NCBI RefSeq assembly: GCF_000381065.1
Contig: NZ_KB905841.1
Location: 130,326 to 194,325, forward strand
Origin: Propionispira raffinosivorans DSM 20765
GTDB taxonomy: Bacteria > Bacillota > Negativicutes > Selenomonadales > Selenomonadaceae
Direction of reading: 5' to 3'
DNA length: 64,000 nt
Part shown: piece by piece, positions 46,911-54,301 of the stretch
How positions within the stretch are numbered: the stretch's first letter is position 1
Layout: each line of letters starts with the position of its first letter
Notes under the pieces: model-generated
Databases searched by the model: none
Seen by the model: the letters and a program-made list of their open reading frames with translations, nothing else
What the model was told of the DNA's origin: nothing
Translations under genes and position numbers: made by a program

Positions 46911-47687
46911 TTATTGTTTTTTACCGAACCAAGTTTCATAAATCTTATCATATTCACCATTGGCTTTTAATTTATCCAATGCTTCATCAATCTGTTTTGC
47001 CAGTTCAGGATTTTTCTTGCTCATAGCAATCCCATAATCTTCCGCCGTCAAAACTTCAGACAAACGTTTCACATTTTTTTCGCCGCTTTTTGCCAGATAA
47101 TAATCATTTACCGGGCGATCATTGACTACAGCATCCACACCGCCAGCTTTTAGTTCCATAAAAGTATCAGCCGAACTATTAAATTCTTTTACGACTGCAT
47201 TCGGGATTGTCTTTGCTTCGGTAGCACCCGTTGTACCAATTTGAACAGCAATTTTTTTACCATCCAGATCCTTAAATTCTTTGATTGCATCATTATCACC
47301 TTTAACTACAATCGTTAAACCAGATTGATAATATGGTTTTGAAAAAAGAACTTTATTTTTACGTTCATCATTAATCGTCATACCAGAAATAATAACATCA
47401 ATATTTCCGGCTTCCATGGAAGGAATCAACCCATCAAAATTAATATTTTGAATATCCACCTTATAGCCCATTTCCTTACCAACAGCCCGAATTAAATCCA
47501 TATCAAAACCAGTATATTCTTTACTGTCTTCACCTTGGAATTCAAACGGTGCAAAATCGGCATTACAGCCAACACGCAATACTTTCTCGCCGCTTGCCGC
47601 ATCTTTTTTCTGATCACCACAACCTGTAACTGCAGCAGTTAAAATAAAAAGACTCATCATACATAATAGCAAAAACTTTTTTGACAT
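46911..47687 (-). CDS. Polar amino-acid ABC transporter, substrate-binding lipoprotein
   Basis: A 258-residue SBP of the PBPb/SBP_bac_3 family. Lipoprotein signal MSKKFLLLCMMSLFILTAAV with lipobox VTGC (Cys22 would be lipidated). The mature part starts LRVGCNADFAPFEFQGEDSK and shows TGFDMDLIRAVGKEMGYKV, DVIISGMTINDERKNKVLFSKPYYQSGL and the conserved ligand-binding Arg in that segment. AAAGGAGG precedes the ATG. First gene of the importer. The terminator of the upstream zinc-ribbon gene lies immediately before its ribosome-binding site, so expression may come from read-through. Confidence 0.95.
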   Translation of the reverse strand: MSKKFLLLCMMSLFILTAAVTGCGDQKKDAASGEKVLRVGCNADFAPFEFQGEDSKEYTGFDMDLIRAVGKEMGYKVDIQNINFDGLIPSMEAGNIDVIISGMTINDERKNKVLFSKPYYQSGLTIVVKGDNDAIKEFKDLDGKKIAVQIGTTGATEAKTIPNAVVKEFNSSADTFMELKAGGVDAVVNDRPVNDYYLAKSGEKNVKRLSEVLTAEDYGIAMSKKNPELAKQIDEALDKLKANGEYDKIYETWFGKKQ

Positions 47688-47706
47688 AAAATTTCCTCCT
47701 TTAAAT

Positions 47707-47731
47707 AAAAAAAGCCCGGATTTCTCCGAGC
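47707..47731 (-). terminator. Terminator/attenuator between zinc-ribbon gene and binding protein
   Basis: Minus strand GCTCGG - AGAAAT - CCGGGC then TTTTTTT, one G-U. It ends only ~10 bases before the AAAGGAGG of the binding-protein gene and no promoter box pair is evident between them, so it may work as an attenuator. Confidence 0.7.
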
Positions 47732-47776
47732 TCCATTGCCAGATACTAATTAAAATAAATATATTGCGTTTTTAAT

Positions 47777-48067
47777 TTAGCTTCTTTTAGCATTAAAACA
47801 ATCGCGGCAATAAATTGGACGATCATTTTTAGGTTCGAAAGGTACTTGTGTTTCTTTACCGCATTCAGCACAAATTACTGTATACATGCGGCGTGTTTCT
47901 CTTGCTTCTCCGCCATCACGGCTATGACGTCTTGCATCACGACAATCGCGGCAGCGAACTGGTTCGTTTTCGAAACCTTTTTCTGCATAGAATTCTTGTT
48001 CTCCTACGCTAAAAACAAAATCCTTACCACAATCTTTACATACCAAAGTCTTGTCTTCGAAAGCCAT
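47777..48067 (-). CDS. Zinc-ribbon domain protein
   Basis: A 96-residue small basic protein with four CxxC pairs: CKDC (residues ~10-13), CRDC (~38-41), CAEC (~66-69) and CRDC (~88-91). Together they form two treble-clef or zinc-ribbon units, the second ending PIYCRDCFNAKRS. It matches the widespread CxxC-x(n)-CxxC probable zinc-ribbon family of Firmicutes, whose function is unknown; nucleic-acid or ribosome binding is plausible from size and charge. GAGGGGA lies six to seven bases upstream of the ATG. It has its own promoter and a ~100-base structured leader. Confidence 0.85.
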   Translation of the reverse strand: MAFEDKTLVCKDCGKDFVFSVGEQEFYAEKGFENEPVRCRDCRDARRHSRDGGEARETRRMYTVICAECGKETQVPFEPKNDRPIYCRDCFNAKRS

Positions 48068-48165
48068 TAAAAAATCCCCTCACCTTTTGAGTTTTAAGAG
48101 CCACTCAGGTTTCCCCATCACTCATGCCAAGATGCAAACACGGACCCAAGCATTATGTTCTCTAA
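48068..48165 (-). promoter_or_regulatory. Structured leader of the zinc-ribbon gene, riboswitch-like
   Basis: In the minus-strand RNA the leader could close with UUAGAG (near the 5' end) against CUCUUAA. The same 3' segment contains GAGU and CCU, which alternatively pair with ACUC and AGG of the Shine-Dalgarno (ACCUGAGU / ACUC-AAA-AGGU, 48082-48110). Two mutually exclusive folds, one hiding the ribosome-binding site, are what a translational riboswitch or thermosensor looks like. I match it to no known class; hand-folded only. Confidence 0.4.
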
Positions 48166-48170
48166 GACTA

Positions 48171-48199
48171 AGTATAAGTTTCTCACAAGAAAAAATCAA
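48171..48199 (-). promoter_or_regulatory. Promoter of the zinc-ribbon gene
   Basis: Minus strand TTGATT (48194-48199) - 17 bases - TATACT (48171-48176). The remaining 48200-48385 is AT-rich with nothing else recognised. Confidence 0.7.
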
Positions 48200-48385
48200 G
48201 AGAAATATTTCAAAAAATCTGTATATTTCTTAAAATTCAATTTTTTCATTAATATTCATAAATACTTATTTTCCCACTGCGATATTTAAAGATACTTCAT
48301 AGTTTAAGTAGAATATTTTTAGTATAAGCTACATTTTTATACACAAATAATATAAAACCCATTCTTTCATCTGCAATTGCAACCT

Positions 48386-48586
48386 TTATGCATTAACGTC
48401 AAGTACAGACCCAACCGATGGATCGACTGCCATGTTCCCCGTGTCGGATGTCGACGGCAACAGTGCACCTACATCGTTACTCATATCGTTCATCGACATT
48501 TTCAAAAGAGATACACCAAGTTTTTGATCGGTCTTATATTGGCTGAGCCCTACCGATAAAGAAGCTATACTCATATCCATATCCAT
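48386..48586 (-). CDS. YjfB-like putative motility protein
   Basis: A 66-residue protein of the YjfB family (small proteins annotated as putative motility proteins): MDMDMSIASLSVGLSQYKTD, then LGVSLLKMSMNDMSNDVGALLP. The pattern of helical SLS...Q / LLKMSM repeats is characteristic. AGGGG lies eight bases before the ATG. It is 21 bases downstream of a GT41 glycosyltransferase gene, so cotranscribed, which places that enzyme in a flagellar context. The molecular role of YjfB is unknown. Confidence 0.8.
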   Translation of the reverse strand: MDMDMSIASLSVGLSQYKTDQKLGVSLLKMSMNDMSNDVGALLPSTSDTGNMAVDPSVGSVLDVNA

Positions 48587-48607
48587 TACATAAACCCCTC
48601 TCTTCTA

Positions 48608-49711
48608 TTATAATAATTTAATAATTTCATTATACGCCCGTTCTACGCGTGACACAAATCGCGGTGAATCCATCAGCGGCGATTTTAAAATACGCTCTGG
48701 CAAATTTTTATGTAAATACTGCAATTTATAGGAGTTTCCCGCCAAAAGCAATGCTTTTTTAATATACTCCTGCTCACTTTGAGCAATACATTCTTCCAAC
48801 GAAATATTTTTTAAAATACTATACCCCAAACGACCTTTATGCTGGCTTCCCGCCAGCGTTAAGACCGGTATGCCCCGATAAATGGCTTCACAAGTCGTCT
48901 CCCCACCAGTATAAGGAAATGTATCTAGAATTATATCAATATATGGGTATAGTTCTTTATCCGCATAGTGAACGGACAGTAGTTCCACCCGCTCCACCGG
49001 AAATCCCAAACGATCCAATCGATAACGGACCTCCTGGCAAGAAGCGCCGCTGCCGAACACCCGGCTTTTCAGTAGCAGCCGGGCAGTAGGAAGCTGCTTC
49101 AATATTTCCGCCCAAATCTGTAAAAAACCATCCGTAACTCTGGTAAAATGATGCAAACTGCCAAAGGTAATATAACCATTTTCCTCAAACGGCAGCTCAT
49201 TTGGGGTGATTGACTGCGGTACTGTATAACAAAAATGTGTTTGGGATAAACGATAAAGCTTCTCGGTAAAATAATCTTCTTTGCGCCCCATAGGGTCACA
49301 ATATTTATCCGTAAAAATATAATCTACCGTTGTGAGTTTCGTCGTATTATAAGATCCTACAAAACAAATTTGTACCGACGCCGGTTTAAAGCCAAGAATT
49401 GCCCAAAAACGGTTATGATGATATCCAGATAAATCCACCAAAATATCTAACCTGTCATGATGAATCAGCTGCACCGCTTTTTCAATGCTAAAATTAGATA
49501 CATCCCGCCAGCGGCTTACCCCATCCTGAAACTCCTGATAAGAAGCTACCAGTCCATCAACATAACAATACACCTGAAAATCAAGTCTCGTATAATCGAT
49601 CAAAAGCTGTCTGCGGAAAAAAATAACGTCTGCATCCTGCCAGGACGGTACCAGATAGCCTATTTTTATTTTACGTTTTGCCAAAACCTCTTTACGCATC
49701 TGCATCAACAT
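48608..49711 (-). CDS. SPINDLY/OGT-like (GT41) glycosyltransferase without TPRs
   Basis: A 367-residue GT-B enzyme of the O-GlcNAc-transferase type, expected to glycosylate Ser/Thr of a protein. N-lobe: KIKIGYLVPSWQDADVIFFRR and LDILVDLSGYHHNRFWAI, where the His of the usual GHT motif is replaced in context by GYHH. Acceptor/donor region: PASVQICFVGSYNTTKLTTVDYIFTDKYCDP, FGSLHHFTRVTDGFLQIWAEIL, and C-lobe IDIILDTFPYTGGETTCEAIYRGIPVLTLAGSQHKGRLGYSIL. Unlike its 50.6-kb paralogue it lacks an N-terminal TPR domain. Several Met codons near 49711 leave the exact start open. Adjacent YjfB and FlxA-like genes suggest flagellin as substrate (inference). Confidence 0.88.
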   Translation of the reverse strand: MLMQMRKEVLAKRKIKIGYLVPSWQDADVIFFRRQLLIDYTRLDFQVYCYVDGLVASYQEFQDGVSRWRDVSNFSIEKAVQLIHHDRLDILVDLSGYHHNRFWAILGFKPASVQICFVGSYNTTKLTTVDYIFTDKYCDPMGRKEDYFTEKLYRLSQTHFCYTVPQSITPNELPFEENGYITFGSLHHFTRVTDGFLQIWAEILKQLPTARLLLKSRVFGSGASCQEVRYRLDRLGFPVERVELLSVHYADKELYPYIDIILDTFPYTGGETTCEAIYRGIPVLTLAGSQHKGRLGYSILKNISLEECIAQSEQEYIKKALLLAGNSYKLQYLHKNLPERILKSPLMDSPRFVSRVERAYNEIIKLL

Positions 49712-49786
49712 CCAACTTTATAAAATTTAACTTAATTATACAAGATTCTGTAAATTTAATCGAGAAAAATCGTATTTAGACTTACA

Positions 49787-49809
49787 TAAGGTTTTTTATT
49801 TGTTATAAT
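49787..49809 (+). promoter_or_regulatory. Promoter of the FlxA-like gene
   Basis: TATAAT at 49804-49809 with a weak CTTACA 17 bases upstream, followed ~35 bases later by AAGGAG. The segment TTTATTTGTTATAAT recurs exactly at ~50375-50389. It does not resemble a sigma-28 flagellar promoter. Confidence 0.6.
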
Positions 49810-49848
49810 GAAGTAAGGAGATTTATTTTATACAAGGAGTGATCAATT

Positions 49849-50259
49849 ATGTCAATTACAAGTATTTCCTCAACGACTGCCAGTACCAGCCAAGATAGGC
49901 TGAACAACATCAACCAGTTGAAACTAGAAAAAAAAACTATAGAGGCACAAATCGCTAAGTTACAAGCGGCAAAATCAAAAGACAATGAAACGACCATTAA
50001 GACACTACAAAAACAGGCCGATCAAATCGAAAAGCAAATTGAACAGCTCCAAAATGCATCATCTAGTACAGGGCAAACCAATAACACGAATAAAGCAGCT
50101 TCCACCCCATCGCTCAATGAAAAATCCGGACCTGCTTATCAAACTAGTTTAAGTGATGCAGGGTTAAATGCCTTAAACACAGCCCAAGACCAGAAAAATA
50201 CTGCTGATCAAACAACTGCAAATGCCACTCTCAGTAACTTAGTGAATGGTGTACAATAA
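49849..50259 (+). CDS. FlxA-like coiled-coil protein
   Basis: A 136-residue protein of the FlxA-like family. Low-complexity Ser/Thr-rich N-terminus (MSITSISSTTASTSQDRLNN), then a coiled coil (~20-70, LKLEKKTIEAQIAKLQAAKS and QKQADQIEKQIEQLQN), then a Asn/Thr/Ala-rich tail. FlxA in E. coli is a flagellar-regulon gene of unknown function. AAGGAG precedes the ATG by nine bases. It is transcribed divergently from the GT41 gene at 48.6 kb, in a region of motility-linked genes. Low complexity makes the family assignment moderate. Confidence 0.7.
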   Translation: MSITSISSTTASTSQDRLNNINQLKLEKKTIEAQIAKLQAAKSKDNETTIKTLQKQADQIEKQIEQLQNASSSTGQTNNTNKAASTPSLNEKSGPAYQTSLSDAGLNALNTAQDQKNTADQTTANATLSNLVNGVQ

Positions 50260-50374
50260 ACGAAAAAGAACTGCTTCTGATTTTATCACCAGCCCATGGC
50301 TGCATATAGGATTGATAAGAAATTAATTGAAGTAGAGTCGTAAAATCATGGATTTCTGTATATACTTTATAAAG

Positions 50375-50389
50375 TTTATTTGTTATAAT
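50375..50389 (+). promoter_or_regulatory. Second copy of the FlxA-type promoter
   Basis: TTTATTTGTTATAAT is identical over 15 bases to the FlxA promoter, and the match continues loosely (GAA...GAGATTTA) downstream. -10 at 50384-50389; the -35 region (TATACT) is poor. It drives no intact ORF. Confidence 0.5.
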
Positions 50390-50394
50390 AGAAA

Positions 50395-50595
50395 CAGATA
50401 GAGATTTAATGCACAGCCTGCCTTGGCTGGATAATAATAGAGGGATTTAATTAATTGGGGCGGTTGTAATATGATTTATAAATAATTTTCCAGAGTTAGA
50501 AGCCCATTATTTAAGTTATGTGCCGCCTGCATCAACAGAAACGTCAATAAAAGAAACCAAAAGCCCAACAGATTAAATTTTGTAGGGCTTTTTTT
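50395..50595 (+). pseudogene. Short transcript with broken 34-codon ORF, or small RNA
   Basis: Bounded by the promoter copy and a terminator, this ~200-base stretch contains a good ribosome-binding site (GGGGCGG) and ATG at 50471, but that frame stops after four codons. Removing one T from the TTT at 50475-50477 would open 34 codons ending at 50576, with a C-terminus reading FPELEAHYLSYVPPASTET then SIKETKSPTD. It may be a frameshifted small gene or a non-coding RNA. No homologue is recognised. Confidence 0.4.
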
Positions 50596-50596
50596 A
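50559..50596 (+). terminator. Terminator ending the short plus-strand unit
   Basis: AAAAGCCC (50559-50566) - 18 bases - GGGCTTTT and further T residues to 50595. It overlaps the stop codon of the convergent GT41 gene and can also serve it in the other direction. Confidence 0.8.
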
Positions 50597-52264
50597 TTGC
50601 ATAAATTTACTTTGATAAGACTGCCACATGGATTGATACATACACTCAATATCTTTCATGTACTGCTTCTCATCCATTAAAGGTGATTCCAGCATACCCG
50701 CCCGCAAAGTTTTATGCAACGTGTCCAAAAGTGTAGGGTGTTTGGAAAATTCTATGGCTTTGGCAATATATTCCGCTTCCGACTCGGCAACCCACGCATC
50801 TAACCCAAGATTTTTCAAGATGCTATAGCCAAATCTGGCACCATGTCTTTGTCCTTTTAAAGTCAAAACCGGTATCCCCATATAAAGTGCATCAAATGTC
50901 GTGCCCCCGCCCGGATAGGGAAATGTATCCAGTGCAATATCGACCGAAAGATATTCATTCAAATAATCCAGTGAATCACCCCGCAGCTCAACTCGCTCCA
51001 AATCAAAACCAGCATTCTGCAAACGACCTTTCGCCAAATCACAAGCCGATGCGCCGTTGAAAATTTCTGTTTTCAATAAAAGACGACTGTCAGGAATACT
51101 TGCCATAATGGCTTGCCAAATCTGCAAAACTTCCTTTGTTATTTTCGCAAAATTATTAAAACAGCCAAAGGTAATAAATTTATTACGAATACAAGCAGCG
51201 CCTTGCGGCTCTTTCGCATCACTGCGACCCGTATATGAAAACTGGCTGTGCGGTAAACGATATAATTTTTCCACAAATTCATGATCACCAGCACCCGGTG
51301 GATCAACATACCGGTCTGTCAGGAAATAATCAACCGCCGCCAGCCCTGTCGTATTGACATATCCCAAACCAGATACCTGAACAGGTGCTGGTTTATAAGC
51401 CAAAATTGGCAGCCCGCCATTACAGGAATGCCCGCCAAGTTCCACTAAAATATCAATTTCATCCTCATAAATCAGCTGCGCCGCCCCAGCATAATCGGAA
51501 TAGTGAACCGTTCGCCAGCCATCAACTTTACTTTGCAACAGCTCTGTAAAGCCGTCCGCATCGCCCAATGAATAGCAAAGCACTTCATATGCCGTATGAT
51601 CATAAGCAGTTAATAAATTATACATAAAATAAAACATCACATGACTGCGAAAATCAGGTGAAAGATACCCGATCCGCAATTTTTTTTTACTTTTTGGCTT
51701 TGCATGTTTAAATAGCTTGATATTCGCAAAGAAATCCTGATACTTTTTATGTTTAGCAAAAAGTTCGACATTACTGATTCCATTTTCATAATGAAGACAT
51801 AATAAATAACCGCTGTAAGCCCGCACCTGCTCACCAAAGTCTTTATCACTGTGCACTGCCTTCAAATAAGAATCCACAGCCCGCCCCGGGCTTCCCAGTC
51901 GAAGCTGAAGGCTTCCCAGCCCCCGCAAAAGATTCGACAGGAAGACCTTATCTCGTTTACGCCTGCCACACGGTAAAACTCCAAGTGCCAGCTCAACCAT
52001 TTCCATCGCCTGCACATAGTCTTTGAGCTCTTCGTAAATATAGCTAAGCAAACTATAAGCTTCCGCATCATAACTCGTATGATACTGCACCGCTTTTTGT
52101 AATGCAGGAATAGCCGCTTCATTATTTTTTAATTGATAACAGGAAACTCCTAAAAAATACAGTAAATCTCCATTATCCGGCTCTGCCACCAGTCTCAGTT
52201 GAAGCTGCTGAATCATTTTCTCAAGCACTACATCTGTATTTGTTTGACAACTCTCTATTTTCAT
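50594..52264 (-). CDS. TPR + SPINDLY/OGT-like (GT41) glycosyltransferase
   Basis: A 556-residue enzyme from ATG 52264 (GGAG six bases upstream). Residues ~10-190 are tetratricopeptide repeats (DNGDLLYFLGVSCYQLKNNE, DAEAYSLLSYIYEELKDYVQ). Residues ~195-550 are the OGT catalytic region: KKLRIGYLSPDFRSHVMFYF, EIDILVELGGHSCNGGLPIL, KPAPVQVSGLGYVNTTGLAAVDYFLTDRYVDP, FGCFNNFAKITKEVLQIW and SVDIALDTFPYPGGGTTFDALYMGIPVLTLKGQRHGARFGYSIL. The catalytic histidine motif GH is conserved. Same architecture as eukaryotic OGT and as TPR-GT41 enzymes in selenomonad flagellin-modification loci. Probable substrate flagellin or another exported protein (inference). Confidence 0.92.
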   Translation of the reverse strand: MKIESCQTNTDVVLEKMIQQLQLRLVAEPDNGDLLYFLGVSCYQLKNNEAAIPALQKAVQYHTSYDAEAYSLLSYIYEELKDYVQAMEMVELALGVLPCGRRKRDKVFLSNLLRGLGSLQLRLGSPGRAVDSYLKAVHSDKDFGEQVRAYSGYLLCLHYENGISNVELFAKHKKYQDFFANIKLFKHAKPKSKKKLRIGYLSPDFRSHVMFYFMYNLLTAYDHTAYEVLCYSLGDADGFTELLQSKVDGWRTVHYSDYAGAAQLIYEDEIDILVELGGHSCNGGLPILAYKPAPVQVSGLGYVNTTGLAAVDYFLTDRYVDPPGAGDHEFVEKLYRLPHSQFSYTGRSDAKEPQGAACIRNKFITFGCFNNFAKITKEVLQIWQAIMASIPDSRLLLKTEIFNGASACDLAKGRLQNAGFDLERVELRGDSLDYLNEYLSVDIALDTFPYPGGGTTFDALYMGIPVLTLKGQRHGARFGYSILKNLGLDAWVAESEAEYIAKAIEFSKHPTLLDTLHKTLRAGMLESPLMDEKQYMKDIECMYQSMWQSYQSKFMQ

Positions 52265-52290
52265 TCGTCGCTCCATCATGAAAATTTTAT

Positions 52291-53145
52291 TTAGACATGA
52301 TCTTTGATTAATTTCAGCAAAGCAAAATCTGTGGTGGGTAATTTTGCCGCATACTGTAATGCTCCAATCGTATCATGAGCAGCAACTGCCAGCAAAACCA
52401 TATTTCTCAAACTTTCTACATTGTATTCATCAAGTTCCAATGCGGCTAATAATAAAATTTCCGCATCACCCAATTGATCCTCATAATAAGCCTGACCAGC
52501 CGATGAATTATACAACGTAATCTTTTCCTGCAAGGAAACTTTTTTATTCGCAATTTTCATTTTTAAAGTTTGTACCGATACTACTTCTTTAACCGTCTCA
52601 GCCTCTTGATCTACTGTAACATTTTTCTTCAGATGAATATGTTCTTCAGATTGATTCAGCCCCGGCAAAACTTCTGCTGTTTTAAGATTATTCATAAATT
52701 CTGTAATATGTGGATATTCTGCACACAGTTCACTCGTTGAACTTTCTAAAGACTCCAGGATTTCTTGAATTTGTTCTGCTTGCTGATCGGTTAAGTGCTG
52801 TGTCGTATTTAAAATAAATTCCAAGACTGCCAAACCATCCTTGGGACGATTCTTGAGAAAACAAATTCGGCTGAGTAAAATACGAGCTCCGATATGTCCA
52901 CCTTCAAATTCCATGGTTTTATTAGCCCAAACTGCTGCCCTATCATAATCACCATCTAAGAAATAAAGTTCCGCCGCATCAAAAAGAACCTCCACGTCGT
53001 AACACTTTAAATTGAATAATTCAATAACTATATCTAATGCATCTTTTACATTGCCTGCTTCCTTATATTCTGTGATTTTGGCTTTTAATTCAACCAACTT
53101 GTTTTTCTTTTGATTCTTGGCTAATTTCTTACTTGCTTTTCCCAA
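52291..53145 (-). CDS. TPR-like protein of unknown function
   Basis: 284 residues if translation starts at TTG 53145, which GGAGGTG precedes by six bases; an ATG 15 bases upstream is part of that Shine-Dalgarno. Lys-rich N-terminus (MGKASKKLAKNQKKNKLVEL), TPR-like helical pairs at ~25-130 (DVEVLFDAAELYFLDGDYDR, EGGHIGARILLSRICFLKNR), acidic linker, and a second helical block at ~225-284 (GDAEILLLAALELDEYNVES). No catalytic motif. It lies between glf and the TPR-GT41 gene with 26-base gaps, so probably a scaffold or partner of the glycosyltransferase. Confidence 0.75.
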   Translation of the reverse strand: MGKASKKLAKNQKKNKLVELKAKITEYKEAGNVKDALDIVIELFNLKCYDVEVLFDAAELYFLDGDYDRAAVWANKTMEFEGGHIGARILLSRICFLKNRPKDGLAVLEFILNTTQHLTDQQAEQIQEILESLESSTSELCAEYPHITEFMNNLKTAEVLPGLNQSEEHIHLKKNVTVDQEAETVKEVVSVQTLKMKIANKKVSLQEKITLYNSSAGQAYYEDQLGDAEILLLAALELDEYNVESLRNMVLLAVAAHDTIGALQYAAKLPTTDFALLKLIKDHV

Positions 53146-53170
53146 AAAGAACACCTCCATGCGTTTTGAT

Positions 53171-54265
53171 TTAAATATTTATGCTTGCAGCTAAAGCTGC
53201 TTCAATCACTTTGTCCATATCATAATACTTATAACTACCAAGCCTGCCACCAAAAATGACACGTTTTTCTTTATCTGCTAGTTTTTTATAAGCATTATAA
53301 ATTTGCGTGTTACGTTCATCATTCACTGTATAATAAGGTTCATCGCCGCGCTGCCACTGCATCGGATATTCCTTCGTCACAACTGTTTTTGGTTGCGTAC
53401 CAAATTCAAAATGCTTATGCTCGATAATCCGCGTATAAGGAATTTCTTTTTCTGTATAATTAACAACAGCATTGCCTTGATAATTCTCCATATCCAAAAC
53501 TTCGGTTTCAAAACGTAAGCTTCTATACTCAAGATCACCGCACGCATATTTATAATATGCATCAATCGGTCCTGTAAAAACTATTTTATCAGCCCACGCA
53601 TCAAAAGTATCTCGCTGCAACAGGTAATCGGTATTAAGTCTAACTTCAATGCCATCTAATAATTTTTCAATCAACTTCGTATACCCACCGATTGGAATTC
53701 CCTGATAGCGATCATTAAAATAATTATTATCATACGTGTATCTTACTGGTAAACGTTTGATAATAAAAGGAGGAAGCTCCGTGCATAAATGCCCCCATTG
53801 TTTTTCAGTATACCCTTTAACTAGCTTCTCATAAAGATCTTGTCCGATTAAACGGATCGCTTGCTCCTCAAGATTACGCGGTTCACTATCCCCAGAAGCT
53901 TGTATCTGTTCTTGAATTTTTTGTTTTGCTTCCATCGGTGTACGAATACCCCAAAGCTTACTAAAAGTATTCATATTAAATGGTAAATTATATAATTCAT
54001 CTTTATAGAATGCAATCGGTGAATTAATATAATTATTGAATTCAACAAACTGATTAACATACTCCCATACGGGTTTGTTGTTAGTATGGAAAATATGTGC
54101 ACCATACTTATGAATATTAATACCTTCTATTGCTTCAGTATAAACATTGCCTCCAATATGGCTTCGTTTTTCAATAAGCAAGCAACGTTTTCCTCGATTC
54201 TTTGCTTCCTTGGCAAAAACTGCTCCAAAAAGACCAGCTCCGACAATCAGATAATCATACAACAT
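53171..54265 (-). CDS. glf: UDP-galactopyranose mutase
   Basis: FAD enzyme converting UDP-galactopyranose to UDP-galactofuranose, in the cytoplasm. 364 residues, normal length. FAD-binding LIVGAGLFGAVFAKEAKNRG, IEKRSHIGGNVYTE, the signature YGAHIFHTNNKPVWEYVNQF, substrate region GYTEKQWG, RYTYDNNYFNDRYQGIP and C-terminal FGGRLGSYKYYDMDKVIEAAL. GGGGAGGGG precedes the ATG. It provides the activated Galf donor, implying that the glycan made by this cluster contains galactofuranose. Confidence 0.97.
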   Translation of the reverse strand: MLYDYLIVGAGLFGAVFAKEAKNRGKRCLLIEKRSHIGGNVYTEAIEGINIHKYGAHIFHTNNKPVWEYVNQFVEFNNYINSPIAFYKDELYNLPFNMNTFSKLWGIRTPMEAKQKIQEQIQASGDSEPRNLEEQAIRLIGQDLYEKLVKGYTEKQWGHLCTELPPFIIKRLPVRYTYDNNYFNDRYQGIPIGGYTKLIEKLLDGIEVRLNTDYLLQRDTFDAWADKIVFTGPIDAYYKYACGDLEYRSLRFETEVLDMENYQGNAVVNYTEKEIPYTRIIEHKHFEFGTQPKTVVTKEYPMQWQRGDEPYYTVNDERNTQIYNAYKKLADKEKRVIFGGRLGSYKYYDMDKVIEAALAASINI

Positions 54266-54301
54266 AAAACCCCTCCCCTGAATTAGACCGATCGATCCAC
54301 T

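Noticed and set aside
48068..48165. Assignment of the zinc-ribbon leader to c-di-GMP, TPP, THF, ZTP or fluoride riboswitches
   Set aside because: The conserved core sequences of those classes are not present as I remember them, so it is left unclassified.
49803..49997. 64-codon minus-strand ORF with hydrophobic residues
   Set aside because: Antisense to the start of the FlxA-like coiled-coil gene; hydrophobicity follows from reverse-reading Lys/Gln-rich codons.
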